From: Ruminococcus flavefaciens MA2007
GTDB lineage: Bacteria > Bacillota > Clostridia > Oscillospirales > Ruminococcaceae
Direction of reading: 5' to 3'
DNA: 64,000 nucleotides
Assembly (NCBI RefSeq): GCF_000621845.1
Contig: NZ_JHXF01000001.1
Location: forward strand, 248,001 to 312,000
The notes under the pieces are model-generated. The model saw nothing but the letters and a program-made list of their open reading frames with translations, was not told the DNA's origin and made no database searches. The position numbers were made by a program, and so were the translations under genes. Numbering within the stretch: position 1 is the stretch's first letter; every line of letters starts with the position of its first letter. This document shows positions 45,565-55,095 of the stretch, piece after piece.

Positions 45565-46365
45565 ATGAAAAAGAACGAAAAAGACAGCATGAACTATGAC
45601 GAAAACGGCAATTACTACGACGCTTCCAATGACAGCGCATACAACGGACTTGCGAAAACATTTGAGAAGATACTTGGTATTCTTCTGCTGATATGGTTTG
45701 GAGTCACCGTAATACTTATGATAGTGTTATCCCAGAGCAGCGGCAAGAGCAACGGTTGGCTGATAGTGATACTGTTTTTCCAGCTTGTCGCAGTTTTCGG
45801 AATATTCGGCATAGTGTCCGAACTTATCAAAAAGCAGCGATTTCAGGCAGGACTGCTTCTTCCGCTTATAATAGGCGCAGGCGGCTGTATCGTCACACTT
45901 CTGATACACAACAGCGAGGGCGAAAAGCGCGAGTTCATACTGAAGCTCCTTGCAGTGCTGTTTCCGCTGATATTTGCAGTGATAGGCATAGGTATCATAG
46001 TGGACTCGCTGAGGGCAAAATACCACACAAAGAAAGTGTGTACCGAGCCTATAACCGCAAAATGCGTAGATGTATCCACGAATTCGACTACCGTAAACGG
46101 ACGCACCACATATAAATACGTTCCGACATATGAATACGAATACGAGGGCGTACAATACACCTCAACAGCCTATAAAACGCCCGAAGACCGCATAATAGGC
46201 GACAACTATGAAATCCTCGTCAATCCGAACAAGCCAAAGGAGATATACGACGCCACTTCTGTAGATGCAGGAGCAGCAAGCATAGTGCTGACAGCACTTT
46301 TCCTTATCGGACTTCCAGCAGCTATTTCCGCACTGGCTGCATATTATCTGCTTATCGCACCATAA
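45565..46365 (+). CDS. DUF3592-like membrane protein
   Basis: 266 aa from the ATG at 45565 (AAGGGGG upstream); the frame runs upstream to 45448 through promoter DNA and a repeat. Four or five membrane segments (about 36-56, 66-86, 96-114, 130-150, 240-262) with an extracytoplasmic strand-rich part between (TAKCVDVSTNSTTVNGRTTY.. then YEYEGVQYTSTAY), which matches the DUF3592 pattern. Function unknown. Confidence 0.78.
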   Translation: MKKNEKDSMNYDENGNYYDASNDSAYNGLAKTFEKILGILLLIWFGVTVILMIVLSQSSGKSNGWLIVILFFQLVAVFGIFGIVSELIKKQRFQAGLLLPLIIGAGGCIVTLLIHNSEGEKREFILKLLAVLFPLIFAVIGIGIIVDSLRAKYHTKKVCTEPITAKCVDVSTNSTTVNGRTTYKYVPTYEYEYEGVQYTSTAYKTPEDRIIGDNYEILVNPNKPKEIYDATSVDAGAASIVLTALFLIGLPAAISALAAYYLLIAP

Positions 46366-46419
46366 GCGGTGGGATTTTTCCAAAAAATGAATATATTGCA
46401 TTATTCGTGCAAAACTAAA

Positions 46420-46445
46420 GGCAGACCATTCGGTCTGCCTTTTAT
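46420..46445 (+). terminator. Terminator between the DUF3592-like and signal-peptidase-like genes
   Basis: Stem GGCAGACC/GGTCTGCC with AAA before it and TTTT after it; serves both converging genes. Confidence 0.88.
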
Positions 46446-46447
46446 TA

Positions 46448-47686
46448 TCAAAGCTTGTTCTTTTCAGCCTCTATCATCTTGATGAGGTCGTCAACCGACA
46501 TACTTGACGGAGACTTCTTCTTTTCCTCCTGCTCGCTCTTGCTGATGATATCGGAGATATCAGGAGTGCTGCTCTTCTTTACAGGCTTGGGAGCTGCTGT
46601 TGAAGGAGCTGACTGGCTTCTCAGCGGAGTTGTCTTAGGAACGTCGTTTCTTGACATCTCGGCAAGCTGGCTCTTGGAAAGGATACCTGTATTGTCTGTG
46701 ATAGGCTCTGACGGAGCAGCAGGTGCGGCAGTCTGCGGAGCGTTTGCGCTTGCGACGGCATTCTTGATATTGAATGTGCCTGTGCGCTCAGCCTCGGCAG
46801 TCTTGCGGAGCATTTCCTCTCTGAGGGCGTCTGCTGTAGGAGCTGTAGATGATGAAGCGCTCAGATTCTTGGCTGCAAACTGGCTTTCTGCGCTTCTCTG
46901 AGCCTTGAACTGCATTGTGCGCTCTCTTTCTTTCTGGTAAGGAGAATCGGGATTTACCTTCTTCTGGCTGAAATTCTCGGCGATAGACATTTTCTTGCGC
47001 TCAAGCTCGTTGCTTGGCTGAATCTCCTGAGAAGGCTCGAAAAGCGGATTTGCGGACTTGTCGTGGATATTCTTTCTGCTCTCCGAGATAGCTCTCTGCT
47101 TTTCCTTTTCGTCGTATTCGTAGAAGTCGAATTCGTCGTCGAAGTCGTCCTCGCCCTTGCCCGAAGCAAGCTTGGCGATGAGGAAGATAACGAGGAGCAC
47201 ACATGGGAGCACGAGAAGGAAGATGATACCCTTTATGCTTGAAGCAAATCTGATAAGAGCACCCAGCTCAGCGCTTTCGGTGTGACCTGTACAGATAGCC
47301 GCAATGTTTTCTTTTGAGATAGAGTCCTCGCTGCCTACATTAGTAGCGTCGGCAGTGATATACTTGACAGTGCCGTCCTCTGCGGTAACAACGTCGTAAA
47401 TGCTGAGGACTTTAAGTGTATTGGGATCGGCTGCTGGATAGCAGAGAACAATATCGCCCTTTGCGACAGCCTCGTTCTTTGCGTCGGGAGAGATAAGACA
47501 AGCGCCCTTTGTGACGTTGTCGCCCATGTTGTCAGCTTCCTTTACGATGTAGAAGTATCTGCCGAAGAGCTTGGGAGTCTTGCCGCCCGAAAAACCGATA
47601 TTAACAATGATCGAAATAACGATCAGGAGTATACAGAGTACGATAAGTACAAATTTTAGTACCGAGAAGCGTTTTTTCTTTTCCAT
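46448..47686 (-). CDS. Signal-peptidase-I-like membrane protein lacking catalytic residues
   Basis: 412 aa. N-terminal membrane segment (about 10-30), an extracytoplasmic S26-like region (about 38-140) with FGRYFYIVKEADNMG, KGDIVLCYP, DVVTAEDGTVKYITADA and ENIAAICTG, a second membrane segment (about 155-175), then about 235 residues of hydrophilic, low-complexity cytoplasmic tail (Ser/Pro/Ala-rich). In SipW-type peptidases the first region reads SGSMEPT and a later HR or KR gives the base. Here Ser is replaced (ADNM) and no HRI-like base is visible. So a binding or scaffold role rather than cleavage is inferred. Confidence 0.7.
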   Translation of the reverse strand: MEKKKRFSVLKFVLIVLCILLIVISIIVNIGFSGGKTPKLFGRYFYIVKEADNMGDNVTKGACLISPDAKNEAVAKGDIVLCYPAADPNTLKVLSIYDVVTAEDGTVKYITADATNVGSEDSISKENIAAICTGHTESAELGALIRFASSIKGIIFLLVLPCVLLVIFLIAKLASGKGEDDFDDEFDFYEYDEKEKQRAISESRKNIHDKSANPLFEPSQEIQPSNELERKKMSIAENFSQKKVNPDSPYQKERERTMQFKAQRSAESQFAAKNLSASSSTAPTADALREEMLRKTAEAERTGTFNIKNAVASANAPQTAAPAAPSEPITDNTGILSKSQLAEMSRNDVPKTTPLRSQSAPSTAAPKPVKKSSTPDISDIISKSEQEEKKKSPSSMSVDDLIKMIEAEKNKL

Positions 47687-48010
47687 AATACATCACCTTT
47701 TTTTAATTCTTTTGTTGTCTTTTTTCTTTATTTTTTGCGTTACAGTCTGCTTATTTGAAACTGCTTTTTTTATTATACCACATAATAATACAAATTTCAA
47801 ACATTTTCTAAGTTTTATCTTTTAAAAATATAGAAATTATTTCAGAACTATAAGTCTGTGTTGAAACTGCACAAATCGAAGCCTGATTTTCTTCCTATAC
47901 AGGCAAAATGCACAATACTGTATTCGTGAAACAGGGTGTATGCAAATTTTTCTTTGGTCAAAAACTGCAATATATAAAATCAGTGGACAAATATTTGTTG
48001 AAATAAACAC

Positions 48011-48039
48011 TTGAAAAATCTGATAAATCATAGTATAAT
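48011..48039 (+). promoter_or_regulatory. Promoter of glycogen phosphorylase
   Basis: TTGAAA (48011-48016), 17 bp, TATAAT (48034-48039). The other 300 bases of this divergent gap (47700-48010) are AT-rich and show no gene or repeat. Confidence 0.85.
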
Positions 48040-48154
48040 TTTAATGTATATTGTTTGTAGTGATATAGGTTTGTATCGCCTTAAATGGCGGTAGAGTACG
48101 GGGATATTATACAAGCAGTAAAAACGTCGCACAGCGGCAGAATGGAGATAAGAT

Positions 48155-50560
48155 ATGGCTACAAAAAAAGCAAACCCTCTTATGGACAGGATCAGAGAAG
48201 AATTCCCGAGAAAGCTCCAGCTTTTATACAGCGTTTCTCCCGAGGAAGCTTCAGACAAGCAGGTTTACCATGTTCTCTCATCTATAATCGTTGAGATACT
48301 CGGTGCGAAGAGGCAGAGCTTCATCAATCATACCAACTCTGTCGGCGGCAAGCAGGTATATTACCTTTCAATGGAGTTCCTCATGGGACGTTCACTGAAA
48401 ACCAGCATATACAACCTTGAACTGGCTGACGGCATAAAGGATATGCTGAAACAGTACGACATCAACCTCGATAAGATATACGAGAACGAGCCCGACGCAG
48501 GTCTGGGCAACGGCGGTCTCGGCAGACTTGCAGCCTGCTATCTGGACGGTCTTGCTACAACAGGCTTCCCTGCAATGGGACATTCTATCTGCTATGAGTA
48601 CGGTATTTTCCAGCAGAAGCTTGAGGACGGCTGGCAGACAGAGCTTCCCGACAACTGGCTTCCCGGCGGTTCAGTATGGCTCGTTCCAAAGCCCGAGCTT
48701 TCAATAGATGTCCACTTTGAGGGCGATCTCAATGAATACTGGGACCATCAGTACCACTATATCTCTCATGTAAACTACAATACAGTAGTTGCTACACCTT
48801 ACGACCTTTACGTTTCGGGCTACGGCTCCGACGGAGTATCAGTGCTTCGTCTGTGGTCTGCAAAGGCTCCGAACTTCAATATGGAAATGTTCAACAAGGG
48901 CAACTATGAGGCTGCTCTTGCACAGAACTCTATCGCAAACGCTATCTCAAAGGTGCTCTATCCTAACGATAACCATCTCGAAGGCAAGAGCCTCCGTCTG
49001 CGTCAGCAGTACTTCCTCTGCGCAGCTTCTATCGGCGATATCGTAAACGCTCATATGAATGTTTACGGAACTCTTGAAAACCTTGCCGACAAGGTAGCTA
49101 TCCACATCAATGATACCCACCCCACACTGGCTATCCCCGAGCTCATGAGAATACTTCTCGACGACTGCGGCTACAGCTGGGAAAAGTCATGGGACATCGT
49201 AACACGCACATTTGCCTATACGAACCACACTGTAATGGCAGAGGCTCTGGAGAAATGGGACGTAAACCTTGTAAAGTCCGTTATCCCGAGAATATTCTCA
49301 CTTATAGTTGAGATAAACAACCGCTACTGCCAGTCTCTCATGGAGAGAAACGGCGGCGACAGCGCAAAGACCACACGTATGTCCATAATCAAGGACAATC
49401 AGATACACATGGCATCTCTCTGTGTTGCGGCTTCACACAGCGTAAACGGAGTATCAAAGCTCCATTCCGAGATTATCAAGCAGTCCGTATTCCACGACGA
49501 GTATGAGAATACTCCCGAGAAGTTCAAGAACGTTACAAACGGTATCGCATACAGAAGATGGCTGTATCAGTCAAACCCTGCACTTACAGACCTTCTCACC
49601 GAGACTATCGGACCGAAGTTCATCAAGGACGGCGCAGAGCTTGAAAACTTCCGCAAGTTCCAGGACGACAAGGAAGTGCTCAAGAAGCTCATGGACGTAA
49701 AGAAGGAAAACAAGGAAAACTTCGCAAAATACGTCAAGAACGAGTCGGGCATAGAGCTCAATACCGACAGTATCTTCGACGTACAGGTAAAGCGTCTCCA
49801 CGAGTACAAGAGACAGCACCTCAACGTAATGAATATCCTTTCGGATTACGCATATCTGCTCAACGATCCGGACGCACCTTTCACACCAAAGACCTACATC
49901 TTTGCAGCTAAGGCAGCTCCGGGCTACTATCTTGCAAAGCAGATAATCAAGATGATATGGGCTATCTCCGAGGAGATAAGAAAGAACCCCAAGATAAGCC
50001 AGAAGCTCTCGGTAGTATTCCTCGAGAACTACTGCGTAACTCTCTCCGAGCACCTCATGCCTGCTTCCGATGTTTCCGAGCAGATATCCCTTGCAGGAAC
50101 AGAGGCTTCGGGTACAGGAAATATGAAGCTCATGCTCAACGGCGCAGTAACACTTGGTACTCTTGACGGCGCAAACATCGAGATAAAGGAAGCCTGCGGC
50201 GACGACAACATCGTTATCTTCGGCATGACAACACCCGAGGTCAACGACCTCAGATGCAGAGGCTACAATCCCTGCGATTACTACAACAACGATCCACGCA
50301 TCCGCGAGGCTATAGACCGTATGTACCACGGTATAAACGGCTGTACCTTCAACGATGTTGCAAACTCACTGAAGGACAGGGATCCTTATATGGTTCTTGC
50401 AGACTTTGAAAGCTACAGAAAGGCACAGCAGTACATTACTGAGTGCTATAACGACAAGATGAAATGGGCAAAGATGTCCCTCAACAATATCGCAGGTGCA
50501 GGAATATTCTCCGCAGACCGTGCGGTAACAGAGTATGCACACGATATCTGGCATCTTTGA
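48155..50560 (+). CDS. glgP: Glycogen/maltodextrin phosphorylase (GT35)
   Basis: 801 aa. N-terminal LGNGGLGRLAACYLDGLAT, TAYDLP-type segment, and the PLP site EASGTGNMKLMLNGA with the Lys that binds pyridoxal phosphate, followed by GTLDGANIEI. It cleaves alpha-1,4-glucan with phosphate to glucose 1-phosphate. Cytoplasmic. With the GH13 gene 80 nt downstream it forms a glucan-use pair. The start has TGGAGATA upstream. Confidence 0.97.
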   Translation: MATKKANPLMDRIREEFPRKLQLLYSVSPEEASDKQVYHVLSSIIVEILGAKRQSFINHTNSVGGKQVYYLSMEFLMGRSLKTSIYNLELADGIKDMLKQYDINLDKIYENEPDAGLGNGGLGRLAACYLDGLATTGFPAMGHSICYEYGIFQQKLEDGWQTELPDNWLPGGSVWLVPKPELSIDVHFEGDLNEYWDHQYHYISHVNYNTVVATPYDLYVSGYGSDGVSVLRLWSAKAPNFNMEMFNKGNYEAALAQNSIANAISKVLYPNDNHLEGKSLRLRQQYFLCAASIGDIVNAHMNVYGTLENLADKVAIHINDTHPTLAIPELMRILLDDCGYSWEKSWDIVTRTFAYTNHTVMAEALEKWDVNLVKSVIPRIFSLIVEINNRYCQSLMERNGGDSAKTTRMSIIKDNQIHMASLCVAASHSVNGVSKLHSEIIKQSVFHDEYENTPEKFKNVTNGIAYRRWLYQSNPALTDLLTETIGPKFIKDGAELENFRKFQDDKEVLKKLMDVKKENKENFAKYVKNESGIELNTDSIFDVQVKRLHEYKRQHLNVMNILSDYAYLLNDPDAPFTPKTYIFAAKAAPGYYLAKQIIKMIWAISEEIRKNPKISQKLSVVFLENYCVTLSEHLMPASDVSEQISLAGTEASGTGNMKLMLNGAVTLGTLDGANIEIKEACGDDNIVIFGMTTPEVNDLRCRGYNPCDYYNNDPRIREAIDRMYHGINGCTFNDVANSLKDRDPYMVLADFESYRKAQQYITECYNDKMKWAKMSLNNIAGAGIFSADRAVTEYAHDIWHL

Positions 50561-50582
50561 TAGAAATTAAGGCTACACCGTA

Positions 50583-50612
50583 AAGGGGACGTTGGCTACT
50601 TCGTCCCCTTTT
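50583..50612 (+). terminator. Terminator after glgP
   Basis: Stem AAAGGGGACG/CGTCCCCTTT followed by TT. The 30 bp left before the GH13 start hold no obvious promoter, so read-through is likely. Confidence 0.7.
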
Positions 50613-50641
50613 TGAATGATGATTAACGGAGTGTTTTTGAC

Positions 50642-52531
50642 ATGAGACCTATCTATGATACATGGAATTTAGGCTATAAATCAATATTCGGAGCGGTAAG
50701 GCAGTTCGAGACCTGCCGTTTCACCATAAGGCTTCCAAAGCACGTAAAGCCCGACTTTTCGCCTGTGCTTGTGCTTTTCAGAACAGGCTTCAAGGAGCGC
50801 TTCATCAGCATGAACGATGTTGTGGAGGAGGAGGACTGCTTTGCATATACCGCTTCATACGACGCAAGGTATACCGACGTCCATTATTATTACTTCTCCT
50901 ATACAGAGGGCGGTACCCGTCACTACATCAAGAAGGTGAATCTCCACGAGGGCGGTCTTGACAACGGCGAGATGTTCCAGCTCACTGTCTACAGGAGCGA
51001 CTATGAGACTCCCGACTTCTTAAAGGGCGGAATAATGTACCAGATATTCCCCGACCGCTTCTGCAACAGCGGCAAGCCGAAGGAGAATATCCCCGAGGGA
51101 CGTATACTCCGCGATGACTGGGGCGGAACTCCGCTTTATAAGCCCGACGAGAACGGTCACGTATGGAACAACGACTACTTCGGCGGCGATTTCGCAGGAA
51201 TACAGTCCAAGCTCCCATATCTGAAGAGCCTCGGAGTTACCTGCATATACTTAAATCCTATATTCGAGTCTCACGAGAACCACCGTTACAATACCGCAAA
51301 CTACATGAAGGCTGATCCTCTTCTCGGCACGAACGACGAGTTCGAGGAGCTCTGCCGCGAAGCCGAAAAGTACGACATATCCATTATACTTGACGGCGTA
51401 TTCTCACATACAGGCGCAGACAGCGTCTACTTCAACAAGTTCGGACGCTATGAGGACGAGCTGGGCGCATATCAGTCCAAGGACAGCAAGTACTACGACT
51501 GGTACAGCTTCATCGAATACCCCGATGTATACGAGGCATGGTGGGGCATAGACACTCTCCCCAACGTAAACGAGAACAACGAGGACTACACCGAGTTCAT
51601 CTGCGGCGACGATGGCGTGCTCCGCTACTGGCTCGACAAGGGCGCGGCTGGCTACCGTCTTGATGTTGCCGACGAGCTCCCCGAGCAGTTCCTCTGCAAC
51701 CTGAGAAAATGCGTAAAGGGCTACGACAAGGATAAGGTAGTCATCGGCGAGGTCTGGGAGGACGCCACAAACAAGCTGAGCTACGGCGTAAAGCGCCGCT
51801 ACCTCTTGGGCGACCAGCTTGACTCCGTAATGAACTATCCTTTCCGCGAGGCTATAATGAACTTCCTCAAGGGCGGCAAGCCTGTTGACTTTATCAACTC
51901 TGTTATGACCATAGTTGAAAACTACCCCAAGCCTACCGTCGATGTACTTATGAACTTCGTCTCCACCCACGATATCGAAAGAGCTATCAACCGTCTGGGC
52001 GGCGACGACTGCGAGGGCAAGCCGAAGGAATGGATGGCTGAGAGATACCTCACTCCCGAGCAGTACGCTCACGGCAAGGAAATGCTTAAAGCCGCTATGG
52101 CGCTGATGTACTTCCTCCCGGGCGTACCCAGCATATACTACGGCGATGAAGCAGGACTTCAGGGCTACAAGGATCCCTTCAACCGCCGCTGTTTCCCGTG
52201 GGGAAAAGAGGATACCGAGCTCATCGAGTACGTTTCCGAGCTCAGCCGCGTAAGAAAGTCCATACCGAATATGAAGGACGGAAGGATATACTTCGTCATC
52301 AACGAAAAGGAAACTCACGATAGCCGACTTGTGGGCTTCACAAGACAGGGACAGAAGCAGGACTACATCATTTTCGTCAACAGGAGCGCCGATGTGGTAA
52401 AGCTGGAGCATATGAGCGAGATACTTGACCGCTTCACCGATATACAGCCATTCTACGGCGAATATATGGACGACGCCATAACTGTTCTTCCCTATGATTA
52501 TACTATTATAAAGGCAAAATTTGTTAAGTAA
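50642..52531 (+). CDS. GH13 alpha-glucan hydrolase (neopullulanase/cyclomaltodextrinase type)
   Basis: 629 aa, no signal peptide, so cytoplasmic. N-terminal CBM34-like beta-sandwich (about 1-120), TIM barrel with IYLNPIFESHENHRYNT (region I/V), nucleophile Asp in GYRLDVADELP, acid Glu in VIGEVWED and the final HD in FVSTHDIERA; C-terminal beta domain. By family it hydrolyses alpha-1,4 or alpha-1,6 links in cyclodextrins, pullulan or maltodextrins. It follows glgP and probably shares its promoter. Confidence 0.92.
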   Translation: MRPIYDTWNLGYKSIFGAVRQFETCRFTIRLPKHVKPDFSPVLVLFRTGFKERFISMNDVVEEEDCFAYTASYDARYTDVHYYYFSYTEGGTRHYIKKVNLHEGGLDNGEMFQLTVYRSDYETPDFLKGGIMYQIFPDRFCNSGKPKENIPEGRILRDDWGGTPLYKPDENGHVWNNDYFGGDFAGIQSKLPYLKSLGVTCIYLNPIFESHENHRYNTANYMKADPLLGTNDEFEELCREAEKYDISIILDGVFSHTGADSVYFNKFGRYEDELGAYQSKDSKYYDWYSFIEYPDVYEAWWGIDTLPNVNENNEDYTEFICGDDGVLRYWLDKGAAGYRLDVADELPEQFLCNLRKCVKGYDKDKVVIGEVWEDATNKLSYGVKRRYLLGDQLDSVMNYPFREAIMNFLKGGKPVDFINSVMTIVENYPKPTVDVLMNFVSTHDIERAINRLGGDDCEGKPKEWMAERYLTPEQYAHGKEMLKAAMALMYFLPGVPSIYYGDEAGLQGYKDPFNRRCFPWGKEDTELIEYVSELSRVRKSIPNMKDGRIYFVINEKETHDSRLVGFTRQGQKQDYIIFVNRSADVVKLEHMSEILDRFTDIQPFYGEYMDDAITVLPYDYTIIKAKFVK

Positions 52532-52545
52532 TCGGAGAAATTGAA

Positions 52546-53256
52546 TTGAAAAGCAAGTTTTTGCGCGGAATTACACATGGGATACCGATATGTTTAGGAT
52601 ACTTATCGGTATCCTTTGGTTTTGGCATATTAGCGGTCAAGGCAGGTCTTTCCGTGTTTCAGGCGGCGGCAATATCCGCCACTAATCTTACCTCGGCAGG
52701 TCAGAAGGCAGGACTTGACGTAATAGCGGCAGGCGGAGCTATCATCGAGATGATACTCCTACAGCTCACTATCAATATAAGGTACTCCCTTATGGCGCTT
52801 TCACTGTCACAGAAGCTGGACAAGAGCTTCACTACGCCACACAGATTTTTGGCGTCATACGGCATAACCGACGAGATATTCGCGGTCTGCTCGGCGCAAA
52901 ACGAGCCCCTCACCCCTGCGTATATGTACGGCATGATATTCATAGCCGCAGTTGGCTGGGTAACGGGCACGGCACTGGGAGCGGCGGCAGGAGAGCTTCT
53001 TCCAGCGGCAGTCAGCACAGCTATGGAGATAGTCCTCTACGGAATGTTCATAGCAATAGTTATACCTCCTGCCAAGAAACAGCACGGCGTACTCTTTGCG
53101 GCAGTCATAGCGGCGGCGCTGAGCGTTATGTTCAAATTTGCAGTACCTGCACTGAGCGAGGGCTTTGCAATGATGATATCCGCCATAACATCAGCACTTC
53201 TGACAGCGCTGATATTCCCTGTCAAAGACGAAGAAGGGGAGGCTGAGGCGGCATGA
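52546..53256 (+). CDS. azlC: AzlC-family branched-chain amino-acid exporter, large subunit
   Basis: 236 aa with a TTG start at 52546, eight bases after GGAG. GIPICLGYLSVSFGFGILA at the start and the NxRYSLMALSLS motif (INIRYSLMALS) are typical of AzlC. About eight membrane segments. Its stop overlaps azlD by 4 nt. By family, the pair exports branched-chain amino acids or analogues. Confidence 0.92.
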   Translation: MKSKFLRGITHGIPICLGYLSVSFGFGILAVKAGLSVFQAAAISATNLTSAGQKAGLDVIAAGGAIIEMILLQLTINIRYSLMALSLSQKLDKSFTTPHRFLASYGITDEIFAVCSAQNEPLTPAYMYGMIFIAAVGWVTGTALGAAAGELLPAAVSTAMEIVLYGMFIAIVIPPAKKQHGVLFAAVIAAALSVMFKFAVPALSEGFAMMISAITSALLTALIFPVKDEEGEAEAA

Positions 53257-53552
53257 CGTTAGTGATATACATAGCGGTAATGGCAGGCGTTACCTATCTG
53301 ATACGCATGATACCGTTCACCTTTTTCCGAAAGAAGATAAAGTCCCGATTTTTCAGGAGCTTTCTTTACTACATACCCTATGCGGTGCTGAGCGCAATGA
53401 CCATACCTGCCATATTCTACACCACCCATAATATATGGACAGCGGTTGCAGGTACGGCAGTAGCGCTGATACTGGCATTTCTGGAAATGCCGCTTATCGT
53501 GGTAGCACTTGCGGCTTCGGCGGCGGCATTTATAGCAGGACTGTTTTTCTAA
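53253..53552 (+). CDS. azlD: AzlD-family branched-chain amino-acid exporter, small subunit
   Basis: 99 aa, three to four membrane segments (TYLIRMIPFTFFRKK start, then YYIPYAVLSAMTIPAIF). It starts within the azlC stop (ATGACG overlap), so the two are coupled. The stop TAA is followed at once by an ATGCATAATT repeat seed. Confidence 0.92.
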   Translation: MTLVIYIAVMAGVTYLIRMIPFTFFRKKIKSRFFRSFLYYIPYAVLSAMTIPAIFYTTHNIWTAVAGTAVALILAFLEMPLIVVALAASAAAFIAGLFF

Positions 53553-53561
53553 TGCATAATT

Positions 53562-53588
53562 AAGGCGGACCTTTTGGTTCGCCTTTTT
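53562..53588 (+). terminator. Terminator of azlCD
   Basis: AAGGCGGACC-TTTT-GGTTCGCCTT followed by TTTT. Confidence 0.85.
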
Positions 53589-53661
53589 TGTAGGGGCGCA
53601 CAGTGTGCGCCCGTTTTGTTTTTGCAGGTCATTGTAGGGGCGCTCGGAAAGCGCCCCTACA
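53589..53661. repeat. Two TGTAGGGG units after azlD
   Basis: TGTAGGGGCGCACAGTGTGCGCCCG (53589-53613, same core as 41787 and 45452) and TGTAGGGGCGCTCGG..AGCGCCCCTACA (53633-53661, both ends complete). The stretch 53662-53859 has only a short TTCAACG/CGTTGAA hairpin (about 53761-53780). Confidence 0.85.
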
Positions 53662-53859
53662 AAATAACAACAAATTATATTGTAACATCTGTCAAAGGGC
53701 GGCTGCTGATGCAGTCGCTCTTTGTTTATTCATACGAATCGGAAAATTATTTTTTTGAAATTCAACGTGTTCGCGTTGAAAAAAACCGCTTTCCGAGGCA
53801 TATATGAACGGTGGTTTTCAAACAGCAAAATAAAATCACCGAAAGGAGGTCATATTTTT

Positions 53860-54345
53860 TTGAACAGAAACTTGAAAAATAAGCTCAATTCATTCTGCTG
53901 CAATTACGTGTTGCTCGGCAGCATTGAAGAAGCCGCGGTACGGGCAGGCATACCCCGTGAGAACGCTCTTGCCGAGGGTATCGAGCTCCTTAAAGCCGAC
54001 GAATGTCAGCAGCTGATAGCACAGCTTCGGGAGCTCCTTGCCGACAGCGGCAGCGTCACGGCAGGTCTCAAAAGGCTTGCATTCGGCAGCTGCACCGACG
54101 CGGTGTATCTGGTATTCGCCGACGAGCTTCCTCCTGCGGAGGTCATCGGCAAGCTGGACTTATTCAATGTATCCGAGATAAAGCGCGTAAAGGGCGGCGG
54201 CGTAGAGGTAAAGCTCTTCGACAGAATGAAAGCGCTGGAAAAGCTTTTCGAGCTGGAAAGCGCATTCACAGACCGCTGCAAGGCGGAAAGTCTCATCAAA
54301 GCACTGACCGCCGACGAGGAGTGTGAGAGCATTGACGATAACTGA
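53860..54345 (+). CDS. Phage terminase small subunit
   Basis: 161 aa with a TTG start at 53860, nine bases after AAAGGAGG. Terminase_2-like small subunit: the N-terminal DNA-binding helices (YVLLGSIEEAAVRAGIP) and the oligomerisation part with LIAQLRELLADSGSVTAGLKRLAFG. It would recognise packaging DNA. Its 3' end overlaps the large-subunit start by 23 nt. Part of a prophage remnant. Confidence 0.85.
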   Translation: MNRNLKNKLNSFCCNYVLLGSIEEAAVRAGIPRENALAEGIELLKADECQQLIAQLRELLADSGSVTAGLKRLAFGSCTDAVYLVFADELPPAEVIGKLDLFNVSEIKRVKGGGVEVKLFDRMKALEKLFELESAFTDRCKAESLIKALTADEECESIDDN

Positions 54346-54976
54346 ATTTTCCCCGAAACAGCGCTTCGTCATGAAATGGTGGAATATGCACGACTACAAC
54401 AGGCGTGACGCCATTATCGCCGACGGAGCTGTCCGAAGCGGCAAGACTCTTTCCATGTCGCTGGGATTCCTGTTCTGGGCAGCCGAGCGCTTTGACGGCG
54501 GAGCCTTTGCCATGTGCGGCAAGACCATAACCTCACTGCGCAGGAACGTCATAACTCCCATGATACCTATACTGGAGGGCTTCGGCTTTACGGTACGGGA
54601 GAAGATAAGCGGAAACTATTTCGACTTTGCGTGGAACGGCAGAACGAACAGGGTTTATCTTTTCGGCGGCAGGGACGAGAGCTCTGCGGCGCTGATACAG
54701 GGAATGACTCTTTCGGGAGTATTTTTCGACGAGGTGGCTCTCATGCCGCGGTCTTTCGTGGAGCAGGCACTGGCTCGATGTTCGGTCAGCGGCTCAAAGA
54801 TGTGGTTCAACTGCAATCCCGACAATCCGTCTCACTGGTTCTACACCGAATGGATAAAGAAGCGCCGCGAGAAAAACGCGCTGTATCTTCATTTCACTAT
54901 GGACGACAACCCGTCCCTGTCAGAAAAGGTCAGGGAGCGCTATGAGCGTATGTATTCGGGAACCTTCTACGACCGC
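54323..54976 (+). pseudogene. Truncated phage terminase large subunit (ATPase part only)
   Basis: About 218 residues remain: Walker A in DGAVRSGKTLS, Walker B-like SGVFFDEVALM, motif WFNCNPDNPSHWFY and the segment YSGTFYDR that precedes the nuclease domain in PBSX-like terminases. After YDR the frame runs 22 non-homologous codons to a stop at 55045, and the nuclease domain is missing. Deletion to the tail region removed the rest (see the next entry). Not functional as a packaging motor. Confidence 0.88.
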
Positions 54977-55095
54977 TTGTCTTTGCGGACTGCCGAATGC
55001 TGTCCTATGCTTTTGACGACAAGGGCGGCGACTGGGCTGACGTAACGGTGGTGCTTCTTACTGCCGAGCCCGTAACAAGGAGAATCACGCCATGA
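54977..55095 (+). pseudogene. C-terminal fragment of a phage tail gene at the deletion junction
   Basis: In a different frame from the terminase, the region encodes VFADCRMLSYAFDDKGG and DWADVTVVLLTAEPVTRRITP, ending at the TGA of 55093-55095. That stop overlaps the next ATG (55092), as in an intact phage operon. So it looks like the 3' end of the gene that once preceded the tail gene below. The family of the lost gene is not recognised. Confidence 0.65.

Noticed and set aside
47700..48010. A gene in the AT-rich gap before glgP
   Set aside because: The small open frame on the minus strand (47837-48031) lacks a ribosome-binding site and protein-like composition.
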